DNA of 7,484 bases from Vitreoscilla sp. (GTDB taxonomy: Bacteria > Pseudomonadota > Gammaproteobacteria > Burkholderiales > Burkholderiaceae). Below the pieces are notes generated by a model, which was not told the DNA's origin, ran no database searches, and saw nothing but the letters and a program-made list of their open reading frames with translations. The position numbers and the translations under genes were made by a program. This document shows, piece by piece, positions 1 to 6,276 of this stretch. The stretch covers positions 1 to 7,484 of the forward strand of contig JACMOG010000014.1 of assembly GCA_014378125.1 (NCBI GenBank), given 5' to 3'. Positions within the stretch are counted from its first letter, which is position 1. The number at the start of each line of letters is the position of its first letter.

Positions 1-511
1 GCGGCGGCGCGTGGTTGCCGATCGTCGTGTAGATCGAATGGCGCACTTCCTTGGTGATCAACGACGCCGGCGCGGGCGGCGTGTAACGCGCCGTCGCGAT
101 GTAGCCGTCGCCGGCCACGCTGCCGGCCAGGCCCAGCGTCAGGCCGGTGGCGAAGCCCTTGGCGAACTCGTGATCGTCGAGAGCCACGTTGTTGACCGTG
201 ACGATCAGCAGCGCGCCGCCGGCGACCGGCGCATCGCTCACCGAATCGAACAGATTGCTGGCGGCGACCTGGTCGACCACGCGGGCCTTCAGGGCGGCCG
301 TCACGCGGGCGTTGTCGACGCCCTTGGTCTGGAAGTTGAACAGCAGTTGCACCGGGTGCGACGGATTCGGCTTGACGAACTCGCTGGGCGGCACTTCCTT
401 CAGGTTGGCGCTGACGTAGGGCTTCATGCTCACGCATCCCGTCATCGTCGCCGCGGCCACCAGGCCCGCCACGCCAAGCGCCCAGCGGCGCCAGTTGAAA
501 ATCATCTTCAC
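1..511 (-). CDS. Lipoprotein of unknown function (3' end outside window)
   Basis: This gene encodes a secreted lipoprotein; 170 residues are visible and the C-terminus lies beyond the left edge. The N-terminus has two Lys, then NWRRW, a hydrophobic stretch (ALGVAGLVAAAT) and a lipobox-like MTGC, giving lipid attachment at Cys26. The mature part contains a region of the form NLFDSV...GGALLIVTVNNV and a Gly-rich TGLTLGLAGSVAGDGY segment. This resembles small envelope lipoproteins with an alpha/beta fold, but I do not recognise the family. I chose the GTG at 511-509 over the ATG at 505-503. An AGGGAG Shine-Dalgarno lies 6 nt before the GTG, an in-frame TGA (514-512) directly precedes it, and the ATG would leave that site 12 nt away. 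Retention in the outer or inner membrane cannot be decided; residue +2 is Val, not Asp, which fits outer-membrane sorting. Function is unknown. Confidence 0.8.
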   Translation of the reverse strand, partial: MKMIFNWRRWALGVAGLVAAATMTGCVSMKPYVSANLKEVPPSEFVKPNPSHPVQLLFNFQTKGVDNARVTAALKARVVDQVAASNLFDSVSDAPVAGGALLIVTVNNVALDDHEFAKGFATGLTLGLAGSVAGDGYIATARYTPPAPASLITKEVRHSIYTTIGNHAPP

Positions 512-541
512 TCATTTCTCCCTGTTTGGATTCGAACGAAC

Positions 542-557
542 GCCCCTCGATGGGGGC
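542..557 (-). other. Hairpin upstream of the lipoprotein gene
   Basis: GCCCC (542-546) and GGGGC (553-557) form a perfect 5 bp G/C stem around a 6 nt loop. The hairpin lies about 30 nt upstream of the lipoprotein's GTG start, so it could be in its 5' leader. It has no T-tract. In DNA this rich in G+C, a short stem like this can arise by chance. Confidence 0.25.
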
Positions 558-643
558 CAGGGCATTCTGCCGCGAATGGCCGAGCAAACCGGGGCGGGCC
601 GGCTGTCGGACATTGAGGGTTTTCCACGAATCCTGTGGGCGTC

Positions 644-658
644 CTGAACGAAGTTCAG
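644..658. repeat. Perfect short inverted repeat
   Basis: CTGAAC, spacer GAA, then GTTCAG form a perfect 6 bp dyad in the 247 bp gap between the receiver gene and the lipoprotein gene, which both point left. It is less GC-rich than its surroundings. It could be an operator half-site pair for the lipoprotein promoter or a weak RNA stem after the receiver gene. No T-run follows on either strand, so a classical terminator is unlikely. Nothing else in 512-758 could be assigned. Confidence 0.35.
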
Positions 659-743
659 CGCGTCATCGTCGCGACTCGAACGCCGGACGGAATCTCCGCG
701 TGGGCCGATCCCGATGCGACGTGCTTCGCGGCGTGCGTTGAAA

Positions 744-757
744 GGCCTTGGAGGGCC
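744..757 (-). terminator. Weak possible terminator after the receiver gene
   Basis: On the minus strand, immediately after the receiver's stop codon, GGCC, a 6 nt spacer and GGCC form a 4 bp stem followed by TTTC. The stem is short and the T-run has only three bases, so this is a poor intrinsic terminator. I list it only because of its position. Confidence 0.2.
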
Positions 758-758
758 A

Positions 759-1184
759 CTACTTCAGCAACGTCAGCAGGCTCGCCGGCGACACCGGCTT
801 GACCAGGTGCGCCGAGAAGCCCTTGGCGCGCGATCGCCGAATGTCCTCGGGGCCGCCGGCGCCCGTGATGGTGACGATGGGCAGGTCCTGGCACCCGGGC
901 TGGAACCGAAGGTGCGCGGCCAGCTCGTAGCCGTCCATGGCGGGCATCCCGATATCCAGCAACGCGATGTCGGGCAACGTGTCCTGCATCGCCGCCAGGG
1001 CCGCTGGTCCGTCGTGGGCCACGGTCACCTCGTAGCCCCAGGCCGAGAGCAGGTCGCCGAGCGAGTCGGCGGCGTCGACGTTGTCGTCGACCACCAGCAC
1101 GCTGCGGATGCGCGGCGTGGCCGAAAGGGCGGAGGCGCCCGCGGGCGCCGACGGAAATTCGTTCGTTTCTTGAAGTGCGGACAT
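759..1184 (-). CDS. Single-domain response regulator (CheY-like receiver)
   Basis: A 141-residue protein consisting of a flexible 25-residue N-terminus and one receiver domain, with no output domain. The phosphorylation machinery is complete: acidic pair D33/D34 (VLVVDDN), phosphoacceptor D77 in LLDIGMP, switch Thr107 (TITGAG) and Lys129 in VKPV. The sequence style (DNVDAADSL, DGPAALAA, MDGYELAAHLR, LVKPVSPASLL) matches the receivers at the C-termini of hybrid sensor kinases. It is therefore probably a phosphorelay intermediate or a diffusible partner of a kinase encoded elsewhere; its output is unknown. The ATG at 1184 was chosen because the reading frame stays open further upstream only by running antisense through the divergent gene. 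No Shine-Dalgarno is visible; the leader just before the ATG is AACAACAAC, unstructured and A-rich. It is unlikely to belong to the LytS/LytTR operon, which has its own regulator. Confidence 0.9.
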   Translation of the reverse strand: MSALQETNEFPSAPAGASALSATPRIRSVLVVDDNVDAADSLGDLLSAWGYEVTVAHDGPAALAAMQDTLPDIALLDIGMPAMDGYELAAHLRFQPGCQDLPIVTITGAGGPEDIRRSRAKGFSAHLVKPVSPASLLTLLK

Positions 1185-1281
1185 GTTGTTGTTCTGGATC
1201 GATGTCAAGGATTCGACCCTGGAAGAGCAATCCAGGTGCCCGGCCGTAAACTGATGGCCGCTCGCACTCGCCTCCTCCCTG

Positions 1282-1698
1282 ATGCAACAGTTCGGAAAAT
1301 TCGCCATCGGCCTCGCCGCCCTCCTCGCCATCGGCGTCGCCGTCAACGCCCGTTGGGGCGACAGCTTCAAGGATCCATCGCCGGCCGCCAGGCAGATGCG
1401 CGAGCAGTTCGAGGCCATCGAGAAGAGCGCGGGCCTGCCCATGGATCGCCACGGCTGCGAGACCCTGCACAAGTTCGTGCCGACGCAGCCCTTCTTCTAC
1501 CAGTGCCCCGTCACGCGACCCGAGCTGGACGCGCTGCGGCCCGTGCTGGCCACGCGGGGCTGGCAACCCGCCGCGCCCAGCGCCGACGTGGGCTACGGCT
1601 ACGTCAAGGGCGCGCTGCGCGCCCGCCTCTCGTGCGACGCCCAGGGCGCGGCCTGCCTGTTCCGGATCGAGACGACGCCGCCGGCCGCGGGCGGCTGA
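1282..1698 (+). CDS. Small secreted or membrane-anchored protein, unknown function
   Basis: A 138-residue protein I do not recognise. Residues 6-23 (KFAIGLAALLAIGVAVNA) form a signal peptide or anchor, with a plausible signal peptidase site after A23. The rest should then be periplasmic. It has four cysteines (C59, C75, C118, C125), which could form two disulfides, a helical QMREQFEAIEKSAG segment, and a compact region with FFYQCPV, a GYGYVKG motif and an RARLSCD strand. The Pro/Gly-rich end PPAAGG is probably disordered. The ATG at 1282 is the only usual start after an in-frame TGA at 1252-1254. No Shine-Dalgarno precedes it (the upstream sequence is pyrimidine-rich, CCTCCTCCCTG), so initiation may be weak or leaderless. 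It is divergent from the receiver gene and 111 bp ahead of the Lia-like operon on the same strand. Confidence 0.72.
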   Translation: MQQFGKFAIGLAALLAIGVAVNARWGDSFKDPSPAARQMREQFEAIEKSAGLPMDRHGCETLHKFVPTQPFFYQCPVTRPELDALRPVLATRGWQPAAPSADVGYGYVKGALRARLSCDAQGAACLFRIETTPPAAGG

Positions 1699-1708
1699 GG
1701 CCAACCCT

Positions 1709-1717
1709 CCATTCGTC
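1709..1717 (+). promoter_or_regulatory. AlgR-box-like site ahead of the LytTR operon
   Basis: CCATTCGTC matches the AlgR recognition core CCGTTCGTC of Pseudomonas at eight of nine bases. AlgR is a LytTR regulator, and this site lies about 95 bp upstream of an operon ending in a LytTR regulator gene, so autoregulation is plausible. One 9-mer with a mismatch is weak evidence: one or two such matches are expected by chance over the whole window. Confidence 0.3.
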
Positions 1718-1728
1718 GTCATTTCCGG

Positions 1729-1754
1729 GCGGTTGGTCGATTCCTGGCGGCTGG
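1729..1754 (+). repeat. Direct repeat GCGG(T/C)TGG, 18 bp apart
   Basis: GCGGTTGG at 1729-1736 and GCGGCTGG at 1747-1754 sit in the 111 bp gap before the Lia-like operon. A related GCGGCTGAGG at 1691 overlaps the end of the preceding gene. Paired direct repeats are how LytTR domains usually bind, but typical spacing is about two helical turns (21-22 bp), not 18, and the motif is plain GC-rich sequence. Confidence 0.3.
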
Positions 1755-1809
1755 GGCGCCGGGCTTCTGCGATGCTTCGCACCATCGAGACACGTCCAGG
1801 ATCCGCAGC

Positions 1810-2208
1810 ATGTTCCACTATTCCCGCCCGCATCCCTTCGTCCACGTCCTGGCGCTGCGTGGCCACCGCGCCGTCCGTCGCGTGGTCACCGGCGGCTTCC
1901 TGGTGCTCCTGGGCATCGGTTACCTGCTGCGCGGCCAGGGGCTCATCACCACCGCCGACCTGTGGCTCGTGGCGCCGCTGGTGGTCGCGCTGTCCGGCGT
2001 CGCGCGCCTGATGCTGCAGCCTGGCGTGGGCAGCCTGTTGCGCGCCGCGCTGCGCTTCGCCATCGCCGCCTACCTGGTGGTGGTGATCGAACACATCGGC
2101 GGCTGGACGCTGTCGGCCACGTGGCCCGTGCTGCTCATCGCCGTGGGCGCGGCCCAGATCGTGCACGCCCTGTTCAGCCGTCGACTGCGCGAGGAGCCGA
2201 ACTGGTGA
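1810..2208 (+). CDS. LiaI/LiaF-like four-helix membrane protein
   Basis: A 132-residue inner-membrane protein with four predicted helices at about 25-40, 51-68, 79-96 and 101-121. The pattern GGFLVLLGIGYLLRGQG, then LWLVAPLVVALSG, and later TWPVLLIAVGAAQI, is characteristic of the LiaI-LiaF-like transmembrane region. The two halves resemble each other and the N-terminus of the next gene product, suggesting internal and tandem duplication. There is no extracytoplasmic or enzymatic domain. The N-terminus (residues 1-24) is basic with several His. AGGA lies 8 nt before the ATG. The stop overlaps the next start (GTGA, 2205-2208), so it is the first gene of a translationally coupled operon. In Firmicutes LiaI and LiaF work in envelope-stress sensing; a similar membrane-sensing or scaffolding role here is inference. 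Confidence 0.8.
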   Translation: MFHYSRPHPFVHVLALRGHRAVRRVVTGGFLVLLGIGYLLRGQGLITTADLWLVAPLVVALSGVARLMLQPGVGSLLRAALRFAIAAYLVVVIEHIGGWTLSATWPVLLIAVGAAQIVHALFSRRLREEPNW

Positions 2209-2921
2209 GCCGGAATCCCCTGCATCGGCAGCGCAGCCGCATCGTCTTCGGCGCGTTCATCGTCCTCGTGGGCCTGTTCGCGCTGCTGGACAACCTGCAC
2301 CTGTTCGACAGCCACCTGGTGCAGCCGTACTGGCCGCTGGTGTTCGTGGCGCTGGGCGCGCTGAAGATCGCCAACGCGCGCGGCCCCGGCAGCGTGATGG
2401 TCGGCGCGGCACTGATCGCGGTGGGCGGCGGCATGACGTTGCAGAACCTGGGCCTGTCCCATTTCGAGTGGCGTCAACTGTGGCCCATCGCGCCCAACTG
2501 GGCGGGCCCCAGCGTCATCACCCGGGGCTTCGTGGTGCGCGGCGACGTTACCTGCCGCGCGGCGCCGGGCGAGCGCGAGGAGCGATTCGAACACGGGTCG
2601 CGCATCGACGCATCGGCCACGATGAGCGGCATCGTGCTGAAGAACGACTCGCAGGAGTTTTCCGGCGGCGAGATCAACGTGGTCATGGGCGCAGTGGAGA
2701 TCGACCTTCGCCAGGCGGCCATCGCCAGCGAGGCGGGGCCGCACCTGTCGGTGGTGATGGGCGGCGTCGAGATCCAGGTGCCGCGCGACTGGTCCGTGGT
2801 CATGAACGGCTCGCCGTTGCTGGGCGGCATGGAGGACAAGACGGTGCCGCCGATGTCGCAGCGAAAGCGGCTGGTCATCGAAGGCTCGGTGATCATGGGC
2901 GGCGTCGAGATCTCGAACTAG
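2205..2921 (+). CDS. LiaF-like membrane protein, likely modulator of the downstream kinase
   Basis: A 238-residue protein with a LiaF-type transmembrane region (helices about 13-28, 43-56 and 64-80) and a soluble C-terminal LiaF domain. The C-terminal domain carries three copies of V(V/I)MG(G/A)VEI, at 159-166, 183-190 and 229-236 (the last residues), with VPRDW and GSPLLGGMEDKT between them. This is the usual LiaF signature of short beta-repeat units. LiaF in Firmicutes inhibits the kinase LiaS, so this protein most likely tunes the kinase encoded next; that partner is inferred from position. The GTG start at 2205 overlaps the previous stop and has GAGGAG 8 nt upstream. An oddity: where LiaF proteins usually have a fourth helix (after LWP at 92-94), this one reads IAPNWAGPSV, which is short and proline-rich. 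It may therefore have three membrane spans. Confidence 0.85.
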   Translation: MSRNPLHRQRSRIVFGAFIVLVGLFALLDNLHLFDSHLVQPYWPLVFVALGALKIANARGPGSVMVGAALIAVGGGMTLQNLGLSHFEWRQLWPIAPNWAGPSVITRGFVVRGDVTCRAAPGEREERFEHGSRIDASATMSGIVLKNDSQEFSGGEINVVMGAVEIDLRQAAIASEAGPHLSVVMGGVEIQVPRDWSVVMNGSPLLGGMEDKTVPPMSQRKRLVIEGSVIMGGVEISN

Positions 2922-2934
2922 CGTCGGCGACCCA

Positions 2935-4002
2935 GTGCACCCGATCCTCGCGGACGCGCGCAAGCTCCTCTGGTACGTGCTGGCCTGGCTGCTGGCCGGC
3001 GTGGGCATCGCGGCGTTGCTGCGACTCACCGAGCAGGCCGACTGGCCGGGTGCGCTGGGGTTCGCGCTGCCCATCTGCCTCGTGTGGTCCTTCGTGGCGC
3101 TGTCGTCGTACTACGTGTGCCGCAGCCTGCCGTGGGCGCAGCGCCGCTGGCCCGTGGCGCTGGGCCTGTTCGGCGGCGCGTCGCTGCTGTCGGCGCTGGC
3201 GTGGCTGGGCCTGGGCGGGGCCTGGGACGCGCTGGGCCGGCTGGTGCTGCACGATCGCCCCTTCGTGGCGATGACTTCGCCCGGCTGGGTGATGTACTTC
3301 GCCGCCGGCTTCGCGCTGTACCTGCTGTCGCTGCTGGCGCACGACGTGCTCGTGGCGTTCGAGACGGTGCAGGCCGCCGCGCGCCGCGAGGCCCAGTCGC
3401 GCGTGCTGGCGCGCGACGCCGAGTTGCAGATGCTGCGCACGCAGATCAATCCGCACTTCCTGTTCAACAGCCTCAACTCCATCAGCGCGCTAACCGGCTT
3501 CGACCCCGCCGCGGCACGCGAGATGACGGTCGACCTCGCGCAGTTCTTCCGCCGCACGCTGGCGCTGGCCGAGCGCGAGCCCATCACGCTGGGGGAGGAG
3601 GTGGTGGTCAGCGAGCACTTCCTGGCCATCGAGAAGCGCCGCTTCGGGGCCAAGCTGAAGGCGGAGCTGAACATCTCCGCCGCCGCGGCAGCCTGCCTGC
3701 TGCCACCGATGACGCTGCAGCCGCTGCTGGAGAATGCGATCAAGCACGGCATCCGCCAGGTGGACGGCGGCGGCACCATCGTCGTCGAGGCGCTGGTGCG
3801 CGACGGCTGGCTGCACATCTCCGTGGTCAACCCGGTAGCGCCCGACGCCGCGCCGCCCAGCGACCACGGCGTGGGCCTGAGGAACATCCGCGAGCGCCTG
3901 GCCGTGCTCTACGGCGCGCGCGCCCGCATCGCGTGGCAGCGCACCGACCAGCAGTTCGCCATCGAGATCAACCTGCCAGCCGACAAGGAACACGGCGCAT
4001 GA
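2935..4002 (+). CDS. LytS/AlgZ-family sensor histidine kinase
   Basis: A 355-residue inner-membrane kinase with four helices at about 11-31, 40-61, 72-93 and 116-140, a helical linker (141-165) and a His_kinase (LytS-type) catalytic part. The phospho-accepting His174 sits in QINPHFLFNSLNSIS, the hallmark of the LytS/YehU/AlgZ group. The ATPase has the N box LLENAIKHG (N267) and the G box HGVGLRNIRERL (311-322). There is no large periplasmic domain, so the signal is probably sensed within the membrane or through partner proteins. The GTG start lies 13 nt after the LiaF-like stop with only a poor Shine-Dalgarno, and no in-frame ATG occurs before residue 113. The stop overlaps the regulator's start (ATGA, 3999-4002). 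It should phosphorylate that regulator. Length and architecture are close to AlgZ/FimS, but orthology is not shown. Confidence 0.93.
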   Translation: MHPILADARKLLWYVLAWLLAGVGIAALLRLTEQADWPGALGFALPICLVWSFVALSSYYVCRSLPWAQRRWPVALGLFGGASLLSALAWLGLGGAWDALGRLVLHDRPFVAMTSPGWVMYFAAGFALYLLSLLAHDVLVAFETVQAAARREAQSRVLARDAELQMLRTQINPHFLFNSLNSISALTGFDPAAAREMTVDLAQFFRRTLALAEREPITLGEEVVVSEHFLAIEKRRFGAKLKAELNISAAAAACLLPPMTLQPLLENAIKHGIRQVDGGGTIVVEALVRDGWLHISVVNPVAPDAAPPSDHGVGLRNIRERLAVLYGARARIAWQRTDQQFAIEINLPADKEHGA

Positions 4003-4769
4003 CTTCTCCCACCCGCCTGCGCGCCCTCATCGTCGACGACGAGTACCTGGCCCGCCACCTCATCCGCGAATACCTGCAGGGGCATGCCGACATCGAGATC
4101 GTCGGCGAGTGCGACAACGGCCTCGACGCCGTCAGGCAGATCGGCGCGCTGGCCCCCGACCTGGTGTTCCTCGACATCCAGATGCCGCGCCTCACCGGCC
4201 TGGAGGTGCTCGAACTGACGGGCCGGCGCGCCGGCGTGATCTTCACCACCGCCTACGACGAACACGCCATCAAGGCGTTCGAGCTGCACGCGGTGGACTA
4301 CCTGCTCAAGCCGTTCTCCCGCGCCCGCTTCGACGACGCCCTCGCGCGTGCCCGCACGCTGCACGCGCCCACGCTCGAGACGCTCGAGACGCCCGCGCCC
4401 GCCGCCGCGCCCGCGCTCGACGCGCTGGTGGCGCGCCGCACGGCGCCCCTCGAGCGCATCCTCATCCGCGACCGCGAGCAGGTGCACGTGATCCCCGTCG
4501 ACCAGGTGGAATGCATCGAGGCCCAGGGCGACTACCTGGCCATCCACGCGGCCGGCAAGTGCCACCTGAAGCCGCAGCGCATCTCCGAGATCGAGGAGCA
4601 GCTCGACGCCACGTGCTTCCTGCGCGTGCACCGCTCCTTCATCATCAGCCTGGCGCACCTGCAGGCCATCGAGCGGCCGGGCCCCGACCGCCACGCCGCC
4701 CGGCTGCGCAGCGGCAAGCGGGTGCCCATCAGCCGGAGTGGGTACGAGAAGCTGCGCGAGCTGGTGTAG
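3999..4769 (+). CDS. LytTR-family response regulator (AlgR/LytR type)
   Basis: A 256-residue DNA-binding response regulator. The receiver (about 8-120) has the acidic residues D13/D14 (LIVDDE), phosphoacceptor D59 (VFLDIQMPRLTGLE), switch Thr84 in FTTAYDEHA and Lys104 in YLLKPF. An Ala/Pro/Thr-rich linker with repeated TLET precedes a LytTR domain (about 150-256) that shows IEAQGDYLAIHA, FLRVHRSFIISL and RVPISRSGYEKLREL. LytTR domains bind DNA through loops of a beta fold, usually at paired direct repeats. The gene is translationally coupled to the kinase and is the last of four in the operon; its regulon is unknown. Autoregulation through the AlgR-like sequence at 1709 is possible but unproven. 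It converges on the Fic-family gene with only 19 bp between stops. Confidence 0.95.
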   Translation: MTSPTRLRALIVDDEYLARHLIREYLQGHADIEIVGECDNGLDAVRQIGALAPDLVFLDIQMPRLTGLEVLELTGRRAGVIFTTAYDEHAIKAFELHAVDYLLKPFSRARFDDALARARTLHAPTLETLETPAPAAAPALDALVARRTAPLERILIRDREQVHVIPVDQVECIEAQGDYLAIHAAGKCHLKPQRISEIEEQLDATCFLRVHRSFIISLAHLQAIERPGPDRHAARLRSGKRVPISRSGYEKLRELV

Positions 4770-4771
4770 CC

Positions 4772-4785
4772 GCCTCGCGAGAGGC
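4772..4785. terminator. Stem-loop between convergent genes
   Basis: GCCTC, loop GCGA, GAGGC form a perfect 5 bp stem directly after the LytTR gene. On the plus strand the loop is a stable GNRA tetraloop. No T-tract follows on either strand, so it is not a textbook intrinsic terminator. It is the only structure in the 19 bp gap and could stabilise or partly terminate both convergent transcripts. Confidence 0.35.
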
Positions 4786-4788
4786 CGA

Positions 4789-6225
4789 TCACGCTTTCGG
4801 TTGAAGATCCTGCCAGGCCTGGAACTCCAGCGGTCGAAGGCCGAAGCGCACCGCGCTGTCCGCATTGAGCGTGGCGAACTCAGAGAGCACCAGGGCAACG
4901 AAGCGTGCTCGTTCACTTTCTGGAACCTCGGCGGGCACACGCTGCTCGACCGATGCGTGGGTTGCCGGGAGGTCGGCGCGCACGACACCCGCGATCGCTT
5001 CTCCGGCCTGGCGCCTGAAGCGGTTTCGAAAGGTATCCGGAGGCCGCAGCGACTGTTTGGCCGCGGCGTACTGCTGGCAGGAACGTTCATACGCGTGGAT
5101 GAAGACGTCGCGCAGCAACTCCGTTCGATTGAGTTCGTAGACGCCCAAGGTCGCGTCGACGTAGGCGTCGGTCGGTACGTCGATGAACGACAGCGGACAC
5201 AGGTTCGCCTGGACCAGCGGGATGTTGGCAGCGAGACGAGACACGCGCTTGTTCACGTCCATGAACGGCTGCAGATAGGGCAGTTGAACCATGAGGAACA
5301 AGGCCTGCTCGAAGGGATCACGAATCGACGCAGCCTTTTCCACGAGCAGTTCGAACTGGTCCTCGATGTGCGCACCCAGCGCAAGCGGCTTGTAGACGCT
5401 GCCCGTGATTCCGACAGCTCGGTCGCGCAGCCGGCCGACGTCTGCCGCGTTGGGCAGCAATCCGTCGGAAAGGAACGCATGCAGGCCCTTGATCGCCCCG
5501 GCACCAACCTGCCTGCACGATGGATCTCGCACGAGGAATTCGATCGCGTCCTTGTGGTTGAGGATCATCTTCGTCTCGAGCGCATCCTTGCCCTCGGCCA
5601 CCTGCCCGTGCTCGATGAGGTGCTGCGTATCGAGAAGGCTGTAGGTATTGCCCTCCAGGCGAGACGAGGAGAACGACAGGTCGATCAGGAGTCGATCGAG
5701 GATGTCGTTGGCGAAGGTGCCCGCGGCCGGTGTCGACTCTCCGGGCGGATTGCCCATCGCGCGCAGATCAGCCCGCTGCTTCGCGGTCAGGTAGAACGTC
5801 TCGTTGGGGACGTAGTCGTCGAGAAATTGCGCTCGATAGCCCACCGGTTTGCGCAGATGCTGCGGAAGCCTGACTGCGTCGCGAACGTAGTCGCCTTCAG
5901 GCGAATTCTGGAGGGTCGGCTCAGCGACGATAAGGCCGCGGTGGATCGGGCCAGGCCTCCATGCGGCAACGACCTGCAACTCATAACGAGTTCCGCGTCT
6001 CTCCCCATGGCGGCTGACCAGGCCGTGCTCGACCGCCTCCGCAAGAAGCCGTTGCAGGCTGCGCCTCGGAATGGGGCGGGGAAGAAGCCGCTCGATGCCA
6101 TCGATGGTGAGCCGCTGGTTGGGCGCTCGCGCAAATGCTCCCAACAGTTGCTGCTGTCGAGCATCGCCGAGCAATTCTTCCGCGGAATGGCGCGGAGGGG
6201 ATTTCGGTGTGTTTTCGTAGGCCAT
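4789..6225 (-). CDS. Fic-domain protein with degenerate active-site loop and N-terminal winged-helix-like region
   Basis: A 478-residue Fic-fold protein. Residues about 22-83 look like a winged helix-turn-helix (QQQLLGAFARAP, RRSLQRLLAEAVEHGLVSRHG, GTRYEL). A class II inhibitory helix motif follows: SSRLEGN with S187, E191 and G192, whose Glu normally blocks ATP binding. The Fic loop is QPFMDVNKRVSR (319-330). Compared with HPFx(D/E)GNxRxxR, the catalytic His is Gln319 and the Gly is Val324, while Asp323, Asn325, Arg327 and Arg330 are kept. Ordinary AMP transfer may be lost or altered. A helical C-terminal part of about 120 residues is unassigned. The inhibitory helix is built in, so no separate antitoxin gene is expected, and none is seen. 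The ATG at 6225 has no clear Shine-Dalgarno; the frame remains open upstream only as antisense of the neighbouring gene. G+C is visibly lower than in the flanks, suggesting transfer. Confidence 0.88.
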   Translation of the reverse strand: MAYENTPKSPPRHSAEELLGDARQQQLLGAFARAPNQRLTIDGIERLLPRPIPRRSLQRLLAEAVEHGLVSRHGERRGTRYELQVVAAWRPGPIHRGLIVAEPTLQNSPEGDYVRDAVRLPQHLRKPVGYRAQFLDDYVPNETFYLTAKQRADLRAMGNPPGESTPAAGTFANDILDRLLIDLSFSSSRLEGNTYSLLDTQHLIEHGQVAEGKDALETKMILNHKDAIEFLVRDPSCRQVGAGAIKGLHAFLSDGLLPNAADVGRLRDRAVGITGSVYKPLALGAHIEDQFELLVEKAASIRDPFEQALFLMVQLPYLQPFMDVNKRVSRLAANIPLVQANLCPLSFIDVPTDAYVDATLGVYELNRTELLRDVFIHAYERSCQQYAAAKQSLRPPDTFRNRFRRQAGEAIAGVVRADLPATHASVEQRVPAEVPESERARFVALVLSEFATLNADSAVRFGLRPLEFQAWQDLQPKA

Positions 6226-6247
6226 AACTTGCTGGAGTGACAGGGGG

Positions 6248-6276
6248 CGATATTTTTTGCGCCAACTGTGCGCCAA
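6248..6276 (-). promoter_or_regulatory. Possible promoter of the Fic-family gene
   Basis: Reading the minus strand, TTGGCG (6276-6271) could be a -35 element. The A-rich AAAAAATATCG stretch further on could supply a weak -10: ATATCG at 6253-6248 after 17 bp. Transcription would then start roughly 15 nt before the ATG. The match is poor. It is proposed because this is the most AT-rich DNA in the window and because the -35 lies inside one of the TTGGCGC repeats, so repeat-bound protein would block it. Confidence 0.3.

Noticed and set aside
529..537. TTCGAATCC on the minus strand, resembling a tRNA T-loop.
   Set aside because: The flanking bases do not form a T-stem, and no acceptor stem, anticodon arm or D-arm can be built around it.
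1203..1208. TTGACA on the minus strand, a perfect -35 hexamer ahead of the receiver gene.
   Set aside because: At 16-18 bp spacing there is only ACATGT, CATGTC or ATGTCC, which overlaps the ATG and is not a -10 element.
655..2166. Long minus-strand open frame of about 500 residues.
   Set aside because: It overlaps the receiver gene in another frame and is antisense to two plus-strand genes; its His/Gln/Arg/Gly-rich composition is typical of a shadow frame.
714..2204. Long plus-strand open frame running into the LiaF-like gene from 714.
   Set aside because: It is antisense to the receiver gene and out of frame with two better genes. It is Arg/Pro/Gly-rich with no domain pattern until the GTG at 2205, which has its own Shine-Dalgarno.
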